Of a DNA stretch of 16,115 nt, positions 6,528 to 14,169 are shown piece after piece (position 1 is the stretch's first letter; each line of letters starts with the position of its first letter). A program made the translations under genes and the position numbers. Below the pieces are notes generated by a model. The model was not told the DNA's origin, searched no databases, and saw only the letters and a program-made list of their open reading frames with translations. Source of the stretch: Clostridia bacterium (GTDB lineage Bacteria; Bacillota_A; Clostridia; Christensenellales; Aristaeellaceae); the NCBI GenBank assembly GCA_017464225.1, contig JAFUDW010000221.1, positions 1 to 16,115 of the forward strand. Reading direction: 5' to 3'.

Positions 6528-9020
6528 TTATCTGGCCAATAGGATCAGCTTGACCTCCAGCATGTCCAGAATCGCGTTGACCGTCAGCGCGTTGGCGGAG
6601 GTATGCAGGGTGTATTTGTTGATCATGGGGCGGGATAAGCTTTGCAGCAGCGCCACTTCCTCCTGGTTTTCCAGGGGCTGTGCGCCCATCTCTACCCACT
6701 TGTCGAAGGCCGATCCGCTGGAACGGCTGATGGAATACTCCACCGCCTGCCAGGTTCCCGCGGGCATGTTCTCGATGCGGATCTCAAACTCCCGCCGCTG
6801 CTCGGAGCCAAAGGGCGTGTAGCGATTGGTGGGCGTCATGTCAAAGGCCTCGCAGGAGGCGTAGAGGTCGGAATAATGCTTGTAATGATACAGCAGCAGC
6901 TGATAGCTATTGCCCCTTCGGGTCATGAACCATCCGTCGCCCCGGCCAATCAGCTCGTTTCCCAGCTTGCCCAGCAGCCACATGGCGTGGTAAACAGGCT
7001 TCTTGATGCCATTATAGGTATAAAGCCCCAGTCCCCCATGAAAGGTTTCCGGGGGCACCTGATGCTCTTCAAACAGATCGGTCAGCACCCAATAGCCCAT
7101 GGAATCCAGGCGGTCGATGTTTTCCAGAATATTCTTGACCAGATAGCAGGAGCGGAAGCAGGTATCGCCCAGCAGCTCCCGGTGGGCGGGCGACAGATTC
7201 CACTCCGTCAGGTAAATGGGCGTCTCCTGGCCGTACAGCTCATGCACAAAGGACTGCACCACATCGATGCTCTTGGACAGCATGTTTTCATCCGTGGACA
7301 GCTGCAGGCGCTGAACCGTCAGGTCGGTGGGCGTATAAACATCCCTGTCCTTGAAAGGCACGGTGCCATAAAAATGGAATAGGAAGAAATCCGGCAGGCA
7401 GTCATGCTTGCGACAGTACGCGGTGAAGCTGTGCACCCATCTGGGCTGATCCTCCGAGTAGTAAGTGGACGGCGTGCCGATTTGGATCCGCGGGTCCAGG
7501 CGCCGAAGGGTTTGATAAGTAGCGCTGTAGAAGCGGTAGAAATCCTCTTCCCTGTCAAAGCCAAACATGGAGGTCGGCGTATCCGGCTCGTTCCAGACCG
7601 TGAAGGGCCATTGCTCCACAGCGTCCGCCCCGTATCGCGTCAATAGATGCTCCGTGAACGCCTTCACCAGATCGCACCAGGCCTCCATGGTGACCGGCAT
7701 GCTGTTGATCATGTTGGAATCAAAGATGTGATGTTCCGGCTCCCTTGCGATAGCGGCGGGCATGAAGCCCAGCTGGATCATAGGCTTCAATCCGATGGAC
7801 CGCAGGAAATCCAGGGCCATGTCCACATAGACGAAGCTGTAAGCGATGCTTCCGTTCTTGGCCCGGACACATACGTGCATATCATCGGACAATAGCCCAT
7901 GAAACTTGAGATAGGTAAATCCTACGTCATGCTGCAAATCGGTCAGCATTCTCTGGACATCCGCCTGCAGCAGCTCTTTCGCGCTGCCCACGGAGGTGAA
8001 GACCCGCCAGGTATGCCGGATGGGCCCCGCCGCTTCCGCCACATCCGCCGTGTAGTGGGATATGACGTCCGGCAAAGCCTGGTCGCTGAACAGGGCAGTG
8101 CCCTTCTCCTCTAAATACTGGCTGAAATATTCCAGGTATTGGGTCGAGTCCAGAATCGCGTACTCATTGCTGACAATGTCCGCCGGCGCCGCGATTTCCT
8201 GCGCCTTTTGCCGCCGATATTGGCTGGGCAGCATGCCGTACTGCTTTTTGAACAGCTGGACAAAGGACTGGGTATTGGGAAAGCCGTTTTCCGCGGCAAT
8301 ATGGTCAATCAGCCTGTCGGTAGTGATCAGATCGGAAACGGCCTGGGTCAAGCGCACCTGATTGAGATAGGCCGAAAAGCCCGTGCCCATCATTTTGTTG
8401 AAGAAGCGGGACAGATAAGGGACGGATAGATATTCCCGCTCCGCCACCTGCTGCAGGGTGATGTTCTCCCGGTGATGCTCGGAGATAAACTGAACGATCC
8501 GCGTGATGCGCTCGTTCTGCTGCTGGGCCTGCAGCTGTCGTGTTTCGCTGCGATCGGACTTGAAATAGGTGATCAGCTCGGACAGCAGCGCGTAGCTCAG
8601 CGACTTGGCGCGAAACAGGCGGCTTTCGTCCCTGGCGGCGTAGTTTTTCACAAACTGCGCCACGATTTTTTTGATTTGCAAAATACCTTCGCTGTTGGTG
8701 CTGGTAACTGAATTGCAGTCAAAATAGAGGGGCTCCTCCGGCAGCAGCTCTTTATCGAACAGCGACAGCTTGATCTGTACAGCCGCAAGAATACAATGGA
8801 CCGCCGACAGCTCATGGGGAGATTTGGCGTTGATCAGGATCACATCGTCCTGATCCAGCACATATTTCTCCCCATCCACAATGATCGTCACGCTGCCGGT
8901 CAGCACAAACAGCAATTCCAGGCTGTCATGCCAATGGCGGCCCGAATGCCCCAGCTGATGAATAAAGCATCGAACAGGCACCCGCTCGCCGAAATTGATA
9001 ATTTCATGCCGATATTCCAT
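6528..9020 (-). CDS. AraC-family transcription regulator fused to a GH39 glycoside hydrolase domain
   Basis: The 830-residue product starts at MEYRHEIINF, 8 bases after AAGGAG; an open frame reaching 70 codons further up overlaps the preceding gene and is not used. An N-terminal cupin-like sensor (about 20-100) holds HWHDSLELLFVLTG with His29, His31 and Glu35. An AraC HTH domain follows (about 171-270), with ITLQQVAEREYLSVPYLSRF as the first helix-turn-helix and NGFPNTQSFVQLFKKQYGMLPSQYRR as the usual end motif, read across 245-270. From about 330 to the end it resembles GH39 enzymes (beta-xylosidase, alpha-L-iduronidase): FHGLLSDDM (373-381), acid/base Glu478 in WNEPD (476-480), nucleophile Glu606 in TEWN (605-608). 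No signal peptide, so it acts in the cytoplasm. It lies 17 bp after the HAD gene and directly upstream of the sugar operon it probably controls. Whether the GH39 domain cleaves or only binds sugar is unknown. Confidence 0.9.
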   Translation of the reverse strand: MEYRHEIINFGERVPVRCFIHQLGHSGRHWHDSLELLFVLTGSVTIIVDGEKYVLDQDDVILINAKSPHELSAVHCILAAVQIKLSLFDKELLPEEPLYFDCNSVTSTNSEGILQIKKIVAQFVKNYAARDESRLFRAKSLSYALLSELITYFKSDRSETRQLQAQQQNERITRIVQFISEHHRENITLQQVAEREYLSVPYLSRFFNKMMGTGFSAYLNQVRLTQAVSDLITTDRLIDHIAAENGFPNTQSFVQLFKKQYGMLPSQYRRQKAQEIAAPADIVSNEYAILDSTQYLEYFSQYLEEKGTALFSDQALPDVISHYTADVAEAAGPIRHTWRVFTSVGSAKELLQADVQRMLTDLQHDVGFTYLKFHGLLSDDMHVCVRAKNGSIAYSFVYVDMALDFLRSIGLKPMIQLGFMPAAIAREPEHHIFDSNMINSMPVTMEAWCDLVKAFTEHLLTRYGADAVEQWPFTVWNEPDTPTSMFGFDREEDFYRFYSATYQTLRRLDPRIQIGTPSTYYSEDQPRWVHSFTAYCRKHDCLPDFFLFHFYGTVPFKDRDVYTPTDLTVQRLQLSTDENMLSKSIDVVQSFVHELYGQETPIYLTEWNLSPAHRELLGDTCFRSCYLVKNILENIDRLDSMGYWVLTDLFEEHQVPPETFHGGLGLYTYNGIKKPVYHAMWLLGKLGNELIGRGDGWFMTRRGNSYQLLLYHYKHYSDLYASCEAFDMTPTNRYTPFGSEQRREFEIRIENMPAGTWQAVEYSISRSSGSAFDKWVEMGAQPLENQEEVALLQSLSRPMINKYTLHTSANALTVNAILDMLEVKLILLAR

Positions 9021-9037
9021 GGATACGCTCCTTCGCT

Positions 9038-9634
9038 TCAATCCCGGCCCGCGAGCAAGCAGCCCCGAATCTCCGGCGCTGTGCCGCTGATGGTCTGAAA
9101 GCCCGCCTGCTGTGCCTTTTCTCTGTGGGAATGGCTGTTCTCCCACACCAGACAATCCTCCGGCGGCAAATTCAGGAGCCTGCTTCCATGATGATACATG
9201 TCCTGATCGTAGCGGTCGTTGCCGTCGCAAACCGCGTCAAAGGTATCCTCCAGGCCGAGCTGCCGAAGGATCAGGATGGCATTCTTGCTGCGCGTGACCA
9301 GGCATAGGGAGAAACCGCCGGCGCGCAGTTCGCGCAGCAGCGCTTCCACCCCCGGAAGGAGGCTGGAAGCATCGATATTGGCCAGCAGCTGACGGTACTG
9401 GTCGTTTTTTTCGCTCACCAGAAGTTCCCGTTCCGCCTGTGACAGCTCTGTCCCGGACAGGGCCAGCAGCGCGTCCAATCCCTCTTCCCGACTCAAAGCG
9501 ATAAAATCCAATTCGTCAATCCCTTGATGGGCGATATGATTCAGGGACAGCACGGTTTCCCACGCTTGCCGGTGAAGGGATAGCGTGGAGCATAGGACGC
9601 CCTCCGTGCCCAGCAGCAAACCTCGTTTTCTCAT
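9038..9634 (-). CDS. Beta-phosphoglucomutase-like HAD protein, probably catalytically inactive
   Basis: The 198-residue product starts at MRKRGLLL, six bases after GAGGTG; an ATG 24 codons upstream lies above the promoter and is rejected. It aligns by eye with beta-phosphoglucomutase along its length. Residues matching the cap and phosphate contacts are present: Thr17, His21, Arg49 (SRE), Lys76 (EKND), Thr114 and Lys117-Asn118 (TRSKN). The catalytic set is lost: the D-x-D nucleophile motif reads G9-T-E11, the motif III Lys expected near 145 is absent, and the final E-D pair reads E165-N166. A phosphotransfer reaction is therefore unlikely; a sugar-phosphate-binding or regulatory role is inferred. 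It is the first gene of an operon with the AraC-GH39 regulator. Confidence 0.85.
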   Translation of the reverse strand: MRKRGLLLGTEGVLCSTLSLHRQAWETVLSLNHIAHQGIDELDFIALSREEGLDALLALSGTELSQAERELLVSEKNDQYRQLLANIDASSLLPGVEALLRELRAGGFSLCLVTRSKNAILILRQLGLEDTFDAVCDGNDRYDQDMYHHGSRLLNLPPEDCLVWENSHSHREKAQQAGFQTISGTAPEIRGCLLAGRD

Positions 9635-9652
9635 GCGCAACACCTCGTGAAC

Positions 9653-9681
9653 ATCATACCAGAAGATGATGCATGTGAAAA
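9653..9681 (-). promoter_or_regulatory. Promoter of the HAD / AraC-GH39 operon
   Basis: On the minus strand a TTTTCA -35 box (9676-9681) is followed after 17 bases by TATGAT (9653-9658), which is preceded by TG one base upstream, an extended -10. The start codon at 9634 is only about 19 bases downstream, leaving a very short leader that contains the GAGGTG ribosome site. Confidence 0.6.
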
Positions 9682-9792
9682 GATGAAGTTTTGTCCTGTG
9701 ATCCATGAATTTTTAACCAAGAGGCTTGATTTTTACTCCCACTCGCTCCCGGCAAAAACCGATGCACCCGCGTCGCAGGCTCAGCCAGCGCC

Positions 9793-10611
9793 TCAACCCG
9801 CCGAATGGTAACGCCCGATGGGCGTCACCATCGGGGAACCCGAAATGGGATCGGAAATCACCCGGCAGTCCAGATTGAAGATGTTCTTGATCAGTTCCTC
9901 GGTGATGACCTCCTTTGGACTGCCCTGAGCCACCAGTGCGCCGCTTTTGATGGCGAACAGGTAATCCGCGTATCGAGCGGACAAATTCAGATCGTGCAGC
10001 ACCATGACGATGGTGGTGTTCCGCTTTCGATTCAGCTCTGTGAGCAGATCGAGTATCTCCACCTGATAGGTGATATCCAGATAGGTGGTGGGCTCGTCCA
10101 GAAAGAGTATATCCGTCTGCTGTGCCAACGCCATGGCGATCCACACGCGCTGGCGCTGTCCACCGGAGAGCTCATCCACGTTACGGTCGGCAAACTCCGT
10201 CACGCCCATCATCTCCATGGCCTCATCCACGGCGGCATAGTCCTCCTTGGACATGCCCCTGAAGGTGGTCTGGTAAGGATAGCGGCCCCGGGACACCAGG
10301 TCGGATACCTTCACGCCCTCCGGCACCAGCGGCGACTGAGGCAGCAAGCCCAATATCTGCGCCAGCTGTTTGGCATGCATGTCGCCGTAGCCCTTGCCAT
10401 CCAGCAGGATGCTTCCCTTCATGGGCGCAATCAGCCGCGCAAAGGTCTTGAGCAGCGTGCTCTTGCCGCAGCCGTTGGAGCCAATGATGACGGAGATCCT
10501 GTGGTCGGGAATGGTGATGGTCATGTCTTCGACGATTACCTTTTTGTCGTAGCCCGTCTGCAGGTGCTCAGCGGCGAGGACGTGGTTCTTGGAAATTGCG
10601 TTGTCAGGCAT
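9793..10611 (-). CDS. Ferric-siderophore/haem-type ABC transporter ATPase (FecE/FepC/FhuC-like)
   Basis: This 272-residue ABC ATPase is of standard length for iron-complex importers. It shows Walker A GSNGCGKST (44-52), Q-loop Gln92, signature LSGGQ (148-152), Walker B ILFLDEP (168-174) and His206. The stretch SDLVSRGRYPYQ (103-114) is characteristic of the FepC/FhuC/FecE group. It starts 14 bp after the second permease with a GGAGG site. It energises import of the iron complex captured by the binding protein at 12683-13672. It is the last gene of its operon; no clear intrinsic terminator follows. Confidence 0.93.
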   Translation of the reverse strand: MPDNAISKNHVLAAEHLQTGYDKKVIVEDMTITIPDHRISVIIGSNGCGKSTLLKTFARLIAPMKGSILLDGKGYGDMHAKQLAQILGLLPQSPLVPEGVKVSDLVSRGRYPYQTTFRGMSKEDYAAVDEAMEMMGVTEFADRNVDELSGGQRQRVWIAMALAQQTDILFLDEPTTYLDITYQVEILDLLTELNRKRNTTIVMVLHDLNLSARYADYLFAIKSGALVAQGSPKEVITEELIKNIFNLDCRVISDPISGSPMVTPIGRYHSAG

Positions 10612-10625
10612 GGTCTATCCTCCAG

Positions 10626-11654
10626 TCAAGCGCTTCTGCGGTTCATGCCGAGCAGCAGGTAGATCAAATACGGCGCGCCGATGATGCCGGTGATGACGCC
10701 CACGGGAAAGCGGGTCGAAAAGGCGAATTGTCCCAGCGCCTCGCTGACCAGCACGATGATCACGCCCACCAGCCCAGCGTGCAGCGTGTTGGTGCCGCCG
10801 GTTTTTAAGAGCCGCGCGGAAATCGGCCCGGCCATGAAGGCCACGGACGCCAGCGGCCCTGTGACCGCCGTGGCGACGGCGCACAGCACCACGGAGCTTA
10901 GAACGAGCATAAGCCGCATCAGCTTCGGTCTCATGCCCAGCGTGATCGGCAACTCCTCTCCTAGCCCCAGGATTTGGATGTCCCGGCTTAGCAGAAGTAT
11001 AATGGCCGTTGTAACGACGACCACGACCGCGAAGACGGGCACGTCCTTCATCCGCACGCCGTTCAGGCTGCCAGAAAGCCAGCGCAGGCCATCGGAGACG
11101 TTGTAGTCCGAGGTTTTGAGGATGATGAAGTTGATGACAGCCTGGAGCATGGCCTGCATGCCGATGCCCGTCAGAATCAACTTGTTGACGGAGAAGCTGC
11201 CCCGCTGGGAGATCATCAGGATCAACAGCGCCACGGCGACGCCACCCGCCACCGCCAGCACGGAGACCACCACGCCGCTCAGCCCCAGCACCATCATGGC
11301 GAAGATCTCCACGGCGCTGGCCCCGGAGGTGACGCCCATCACGTCGGGGCTGGCTAGGGAGTTGCGCAATATCTTCTGGAAGGTGTTGCCCGCGACGCCG
11401 AAGGCGAAGCCCGCCAGCGCCCCCACGAGCACGCGGGGCACGCGGATGGTGTTCACAGCGTAGGTTGCGCCCTTGATATCCGCACCAAACAACACCCGCA
11501 GCACGGTGCCGATGCTGTAGACCTGATCGCCCCACACCAGCAAGAAGCACGCGGCGGTGAGGCCAAGCGCGATGAGGACGGCGAGCATCAGCCGCTCCTT
11601 GCCCCTGCGCGCACGGAAGCCGGCCTCGGTGATTCCAATTCTGTTCTCTGTCAT
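10626..11654 (-). CDS. FecCD-type iron-complex ABC permease (second permease)
   Basis: The 342-residue membrane protein starts MTENRIGITEAG; its ATG overlaps the TGA of the preceding permease (ATGA), so translation is coupled. IRVPRVLVGALAGFAFGVAGNTFQKI (about 69-94, split around the family motif R-x-P-R-x-L and G-x-x-L/F-G-x-A-G) and the later GLVGVIIVLVSEALGQF segment are typical of FecCD/BtuC permeases. About ten hydrophobic helices are visible. A longer open frame upstream lies inside the neighbouring gene and is not used. It pairs with the permease at 11651-12670. Confidence 0.93.
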   Translation of the reverse strand: MTENRIGITEAGFRARRGKERLMLAVLIALGLTAACFLLVWGDQVYSIGTVLRVLFGADIKGATYAVNTIRVPRVLVGALAGFAFGVAGNTFQKILRNSLASPDVMGVTSGASAVEIFAMMVLGLSGVVVSVLAVAGGVAVALLILMISQRGSFSVNKLILTGIGMQAMLQAVINFIILKTSDYNVSDGLRWLSGSLNGVRMKDVPVFAVVVVVTTAIILLLSRDIQILGLGEELPITLGMRPKLMRLMLVLSSVVLCAVATAVTGPLASVAFMAGPISARLLKTGGTNTLHAGLVGVIIVLVSEALGQFAFSTRFPVGVITGIIGAPYLIYLLLGMNRRSA

Positions 11655-12670
11655 AGCTTGCCGACCTTCGCTTTCCGAACCACTAAAATGAACACGGGCG
11701 CGCCCAGGAACGCCGTTACAATGCCGACCTCTAATTCGCCCGGCCTGCCGATATAGCGCCCCAGCACGTCCGCCAGGATCAGCAGCAGCGCGCCGTCCAT
11801 TGCGGACACGGGAATCTGCACCCGCAGGTCCGCGCCGCAGAAGATGCGCACCAGATGGGGCACCATCAGCCCCACAAAGCCGATGGGCCCGGTGAGCGCC
11901 GTGATCGCGCCGCACAGCAACACGCCCGACAGCGCCCCAAGAGCACGGGTGCGGGTGACGTTCACGCCCAGGCCCGTGGCAATGTCGTCCCCCAGCGCCA
12001 GCGCGTTTAGCGACGGCGTCAGCAGGATGGCCAACAGCATTCCGACGACCAGCAGCGGCAGCACCGTCAATATGTTGTTCCACGTGCCGCCGCTGATACT
12101 GCCCACCTGCCAGAAGCGGAACTCCTGGGTCACATTGGTGCGGGGCAGCATGACAGTGCTGATGAGGGACGAGCAGGCGGTGCTCACCGCCGCGCCCGCC
12201 AGCGCAAGACGTATAGGGTTGGCGTTGTTGTAGCTGACCGCGCCCTTGCCGGGCACGAAGGACGCGATGCCGAACACCAGCACCGATATGATGCCTGCGC
12301 CCGCCAGCGCCAGCGCAATATACTGTCCGGGCGTCTTTGCGCCAAAGAACGCGATGCCCGATACCACGAACAGCGCCGCGCCAGAATTAACGCCCAATAT
12401 GGACGGGTCGGCAATGGGATTGCGGGTGATGGACTGCATCACGCAGCCCGCCGTGCCCAGCGCAAGGCCCGCGATCAGGCCCAACACCGTGCGGATGACG
12501 CGCTTGGTGAGTATGGGCGCGTAGAGCGCGTTGACGCTCTCGCCGCGCAGCGTCGCGATCAAATCCGATATTGGAATATCCCGCGCTCCCACGGAGAGGG
12601 AGAGCGGGATAGAGATCACAAGCAGCGCAAAGCTAATGGCGATAAACAGCCATGCCTTCTTTTGCTTCAT
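11651..12670 (-). CDS. FecCD-type iron-complex ABC permease (first permease)
   Basis: The 339-residue polytopic protein has the R-x-x-R-T-V-L-G-L-I-A-G-L-A-L-G-T-A-G family motif near 59-76 and GPIGFVGLMVPHLVRI (about 261-276), the cytoplasmic coupling helix of FecCD/BtuC permeases. It begins 12 bp after the binding-protein gene. The bases before its ATG (AAGTATAAGTTT) hold no good Shine-Dalgarno site, so expression may depend on ribosomes arriving from the upstream gene. Its stop overlaps the next permease start by four bases. Confidence 0.93.
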   Translation of the reverse strand: MKQKKAWLFIAISFALLVISIPLSLSVGARDIPISDLIATLRGESVNALYAPILTKRVIRTVLGLIAGLALGTAGCVMQSITRNPIADPSILGVNSGAALFVVSGIAFFGAKTPGQYIALALAGAGIISVLVFGIASFVPGKGAVSYNNANPIRLALAGAAVSTACSSLISTVMLPRTNVTQEFRFWQVGSISGGTWNNILTVLPLLVVGMLLAILLTPSLNALALGDDIATGLGVNVTRTRALGALSGVLLCGAITALTGPIGFVGLMVPHLVRIFCGADLRVQIPVSAMDGALLLILADVLGRYIGRPGELEVGIVTAFLGAPVFILVVRKAKVGKL

Positions 12671-12682
12671 AAACTTATACTT

Positions 12683-13672
12683 TTACTTGACGTTGGCAGC
12701 CGCTTCCGCAATCAGCGCCAGATATTCGTCGATGGTCGCGGGGATGGACAGCGGGGTGGGTGTGCAGGACGCGCTGATGAGCGTGGAAGCGGTGTCGAGG
12801 AACACCACGGAACCGCGCTGCACGGCGGGAATCTGGCTGAGCAGCGGATCGGCCTGGAACACGTCGAGGGTGCTGGCATCGCCCCAGGCCACGATCAGGT
12901 CGAGGTCGTTCAGCACGTCGATGTTCTCGGAGCTGACGGTCATAAAGAAGAAGCTGCCGTCGTCCAGCGCCCGGATGTTCTCCGGCAGGGTCAAGCCCAG
13001 GTCGATCAGGTAAGCCGCCCGCGGGTCCTTCGGCATGTAGACGAAGAAGGAGCTGAGGTTGGAGACATCAAAGTAGCAGTAGGCCGCGGTCAGACCCTGA
13101 ATCTCTGGGTAGCCCGCCGCCTTCTCGGCGATCAGCGCGCTGATCTCGTCCACCAGCGCGTCAGCCTCCGCCTCGAGGCCCAGCGCCACGGCGTTGTCGC
13201 GAGTCATGTCCTGCCAGGTGGTGGCCCAGGCTTCCTTGGTGTAGCCCACGGTGGGCGCGATCTCGGAAAGCTGCTCGTAGTCTTCGGCGGTGATGCCGGA
13301 ATACACAGCCAAAATCACGTCGGGTTCGGCGTTGTTGATGGCCTCAAAATCCAGACCGTCGGTGTCGTCAAACACGTTCGGCTCGTCCACGCCCAACTTG
13401 GCGAAGGCCTCATTGGTCCAGTAGAACAGACCGTTGGCGTCCGCGGAGCCGTAGGTCGTCTTGGATACGCCCACAGGCGCGACACCCAGCGCCAGCGGCA
13501 CGTCCAGGTTGCCCCAGCCGATGGTGGCGACGCGCTCGGGCCGCGTCTCCAGCACGGTGTCGCCCAGCGCGTGGCTGACCGTCTTGGGATAGGCATTCTC
13601 CGCAAAGGTAGTGCCCAGAACCAGGCACAGCGCCATGACGATAGAAGCGAGCGAAACGAATTTTTTCTTCAT
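12683..13672 (-). CDS. Iron-complex ABC transporter substrate-binding protein (FecB/FepB-like)
   Basis: The 329-residue product starts MKKKFVSLASIVMALCLVLG with a signal peptide ending in TFA before ENAYPKTV. The ATG at 13672 is chosen because GGAGG stands 9 bases before it; the ATG nine bases earlier abuts that site. The mature part has the fold pattern of class III binding proteins: RPERVATIGWGNLDVPLALG (about 43-62) opens the first lobe, EPDVILAVYSGI marks its core, and a long helix (DNAVALGLEAEADALVDEIS) joins the lobes. There is no acceptable lipobox (MALC has Leu before Cys), so it looks secreted rather than lipid-anchored. The ligand is probably a ferric siderophore or another iron complex; haem or cobalamin cannot be excluded. 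Confidence 0.9.
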   Translation of the reverse strand: MKKKFVSLASIVMALCLVLGTTFAENAYPKTVSHALGDTVLETRPERVATIGWGNLDVPLALGVAPVGVSKTTYGSADANGLFYWTNEAFAKLGVDEPNVFDDTDGLDFEAINNAEPDVILAVYSGITAEDYEQLSEIAPTVGYTKEAWATTWQDMTRDNAVALGLEAEADALVDEISALIAEKAAGYPEIQGLTAAYCYFDVSNLSSFFVYMPKDPRAAYLIDLGLTLPENIRALDDGSFFFMTVSSENIDVLNDLDLIVAWGDASTLDVFQADPLLSQIPAVQRGSVVFLDTASTLISASCTPTPLSIPATIDEYLALIAEAAANVK

Positions 13673-13696
13673 GACAGGCATCCTCCGTTCGATGTT

Positions 13697-13720
13697 AATT
13701 GTTAGCACAGACTAACTATT
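13697..13720. promoter_or_regulatory. Inverted-repeat operator, likely iron/metal repressor box
   Basis: Two nine-base arms, AATTGTTAG (13697-13705) and CTAACTATT (13712-13720), pair at eight of nine positions around a six-base spacer. The core TTAG...CTAA resembles DtxR/IdeR-family sites (TTAGGTTAG-type) rather than a classic Fur box. It begins about five bases downstream of the -10 box, over the expected transcription start of the siderophore operon, where a bound repressor would block initiation. Assignment to a specific regulator family is inference. Confidence 0.65.
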
Positions 13721-13724
13721 TGGT

Positions 13725-13753
13725 ATAGTAACATAGGAAGCGTACCGTGTCAA
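13725..13753 (-). promoter_or_regulatory. Promoter of the siderophore uptake operon
   Basis: On the minus strand a perfect TTGACA -35 box (13748-13753) is followed by exactly 17 bases and TACTAT (13725-13730) as the -10. The operator described at 13697-13720 lies immediately downstream, and the GGAGG site of the binding-protein gene is at 13682-13686. Confidence 0.75.
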
Positions 13754-13807
13754 TTGGAATTTTTGTTAATTAAAAGCCTGCCCGCTGTGGAGTGGGAGAA
13801 TCTCCGG

Positions 13808-14089
13808 TTAAATCTGCGCAGCAACGGCACCGGCCTGCGGTTTTAACTGCATAACGAGACTACTGTAGCTGGAACGTTGATCGACAGGAATCTTTAAGGA
13901 TTCCATGGCCTTGTCCACAGAAACACCAAAAGCATCCATGACGTCTCGAATAGCAATGGATTTTGTTTCTTTTTCCTTTGCCGCTACACGTTCATCCACT
14001 CTATCCTTTACCATTTCCATTAATACATCTTCCATCGTGACATCTTCTTTCTTATTGCGGCTGACTGATTTGCTCCGCACCTCTATCAT
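13808..14089 (-). CDS. Hypothetical protein, 93 residues, resembling the C-terminal tail of Rpn-type nucleases
   Basis: I do not recognise a full domain. The charged stretch VKDRVDERVAAKEKETKSIA (about 27-46) looks helical, followed by a helix-turn pattern DVMDAFGVSVDKAMESLKIP (49-68) and Gln-Arg-Ser-Ser-Tyr. Similar 'V-M-x-x-F/L-x-x-x-x-x-x-A-M-x-x-L-x-I-P' tails end many Rpn/PD-(D/E)XK transposase-like proteins in Clostridia, but no nuclease motif is present here. No ribosome site precedes the first ATG; an internal ATG at 14035 is an alternative start with an equally weak site. Upstream in the same frame a TAG interrupts further residues (KYFDMGEF), so this may be a decayed remnant. Its stop codon lies 55 bp from the siderophore operon's -35 box. 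Confidence 0.4.
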   Translation of the reverse strand: MIEVRSKSVSRNKKEDVTMEDVLMEMVKDRVDERVAAKEKETKSIAIRDVMDAFGVSVDKAMESLKIPVDQRSSYSSLVMQLKPQAGAVAAQI

Positions 14090-14169
14090 TATAGCCGGAA
14101 TGATTATTTCCGAAAGCTAAAACTCACCCATGTCAAAGTATTTTTCACAGGGAGATTGGGCTTTGATGA

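Noticed and set aside
9021..9230. N-terminal extension of 70 residues on the AraC-GH39 gene
   Set aside because: It overlaps the HAD coding region in another frame, and a good AAGGAG site stands before the ATG at 9020.
11655..12083. N-terminal extension of 143 residues on the second FecCD permease
   Set aside because: It lies inside the first permease gene; the ATGA overlap at 11651-11654 gives the natural start and the family length.
13795..13805. GGAGAATCTCC palindrome after the 93-residue gene as a terminator
   Set aside because: There is no loop between the arms and no following T-run.
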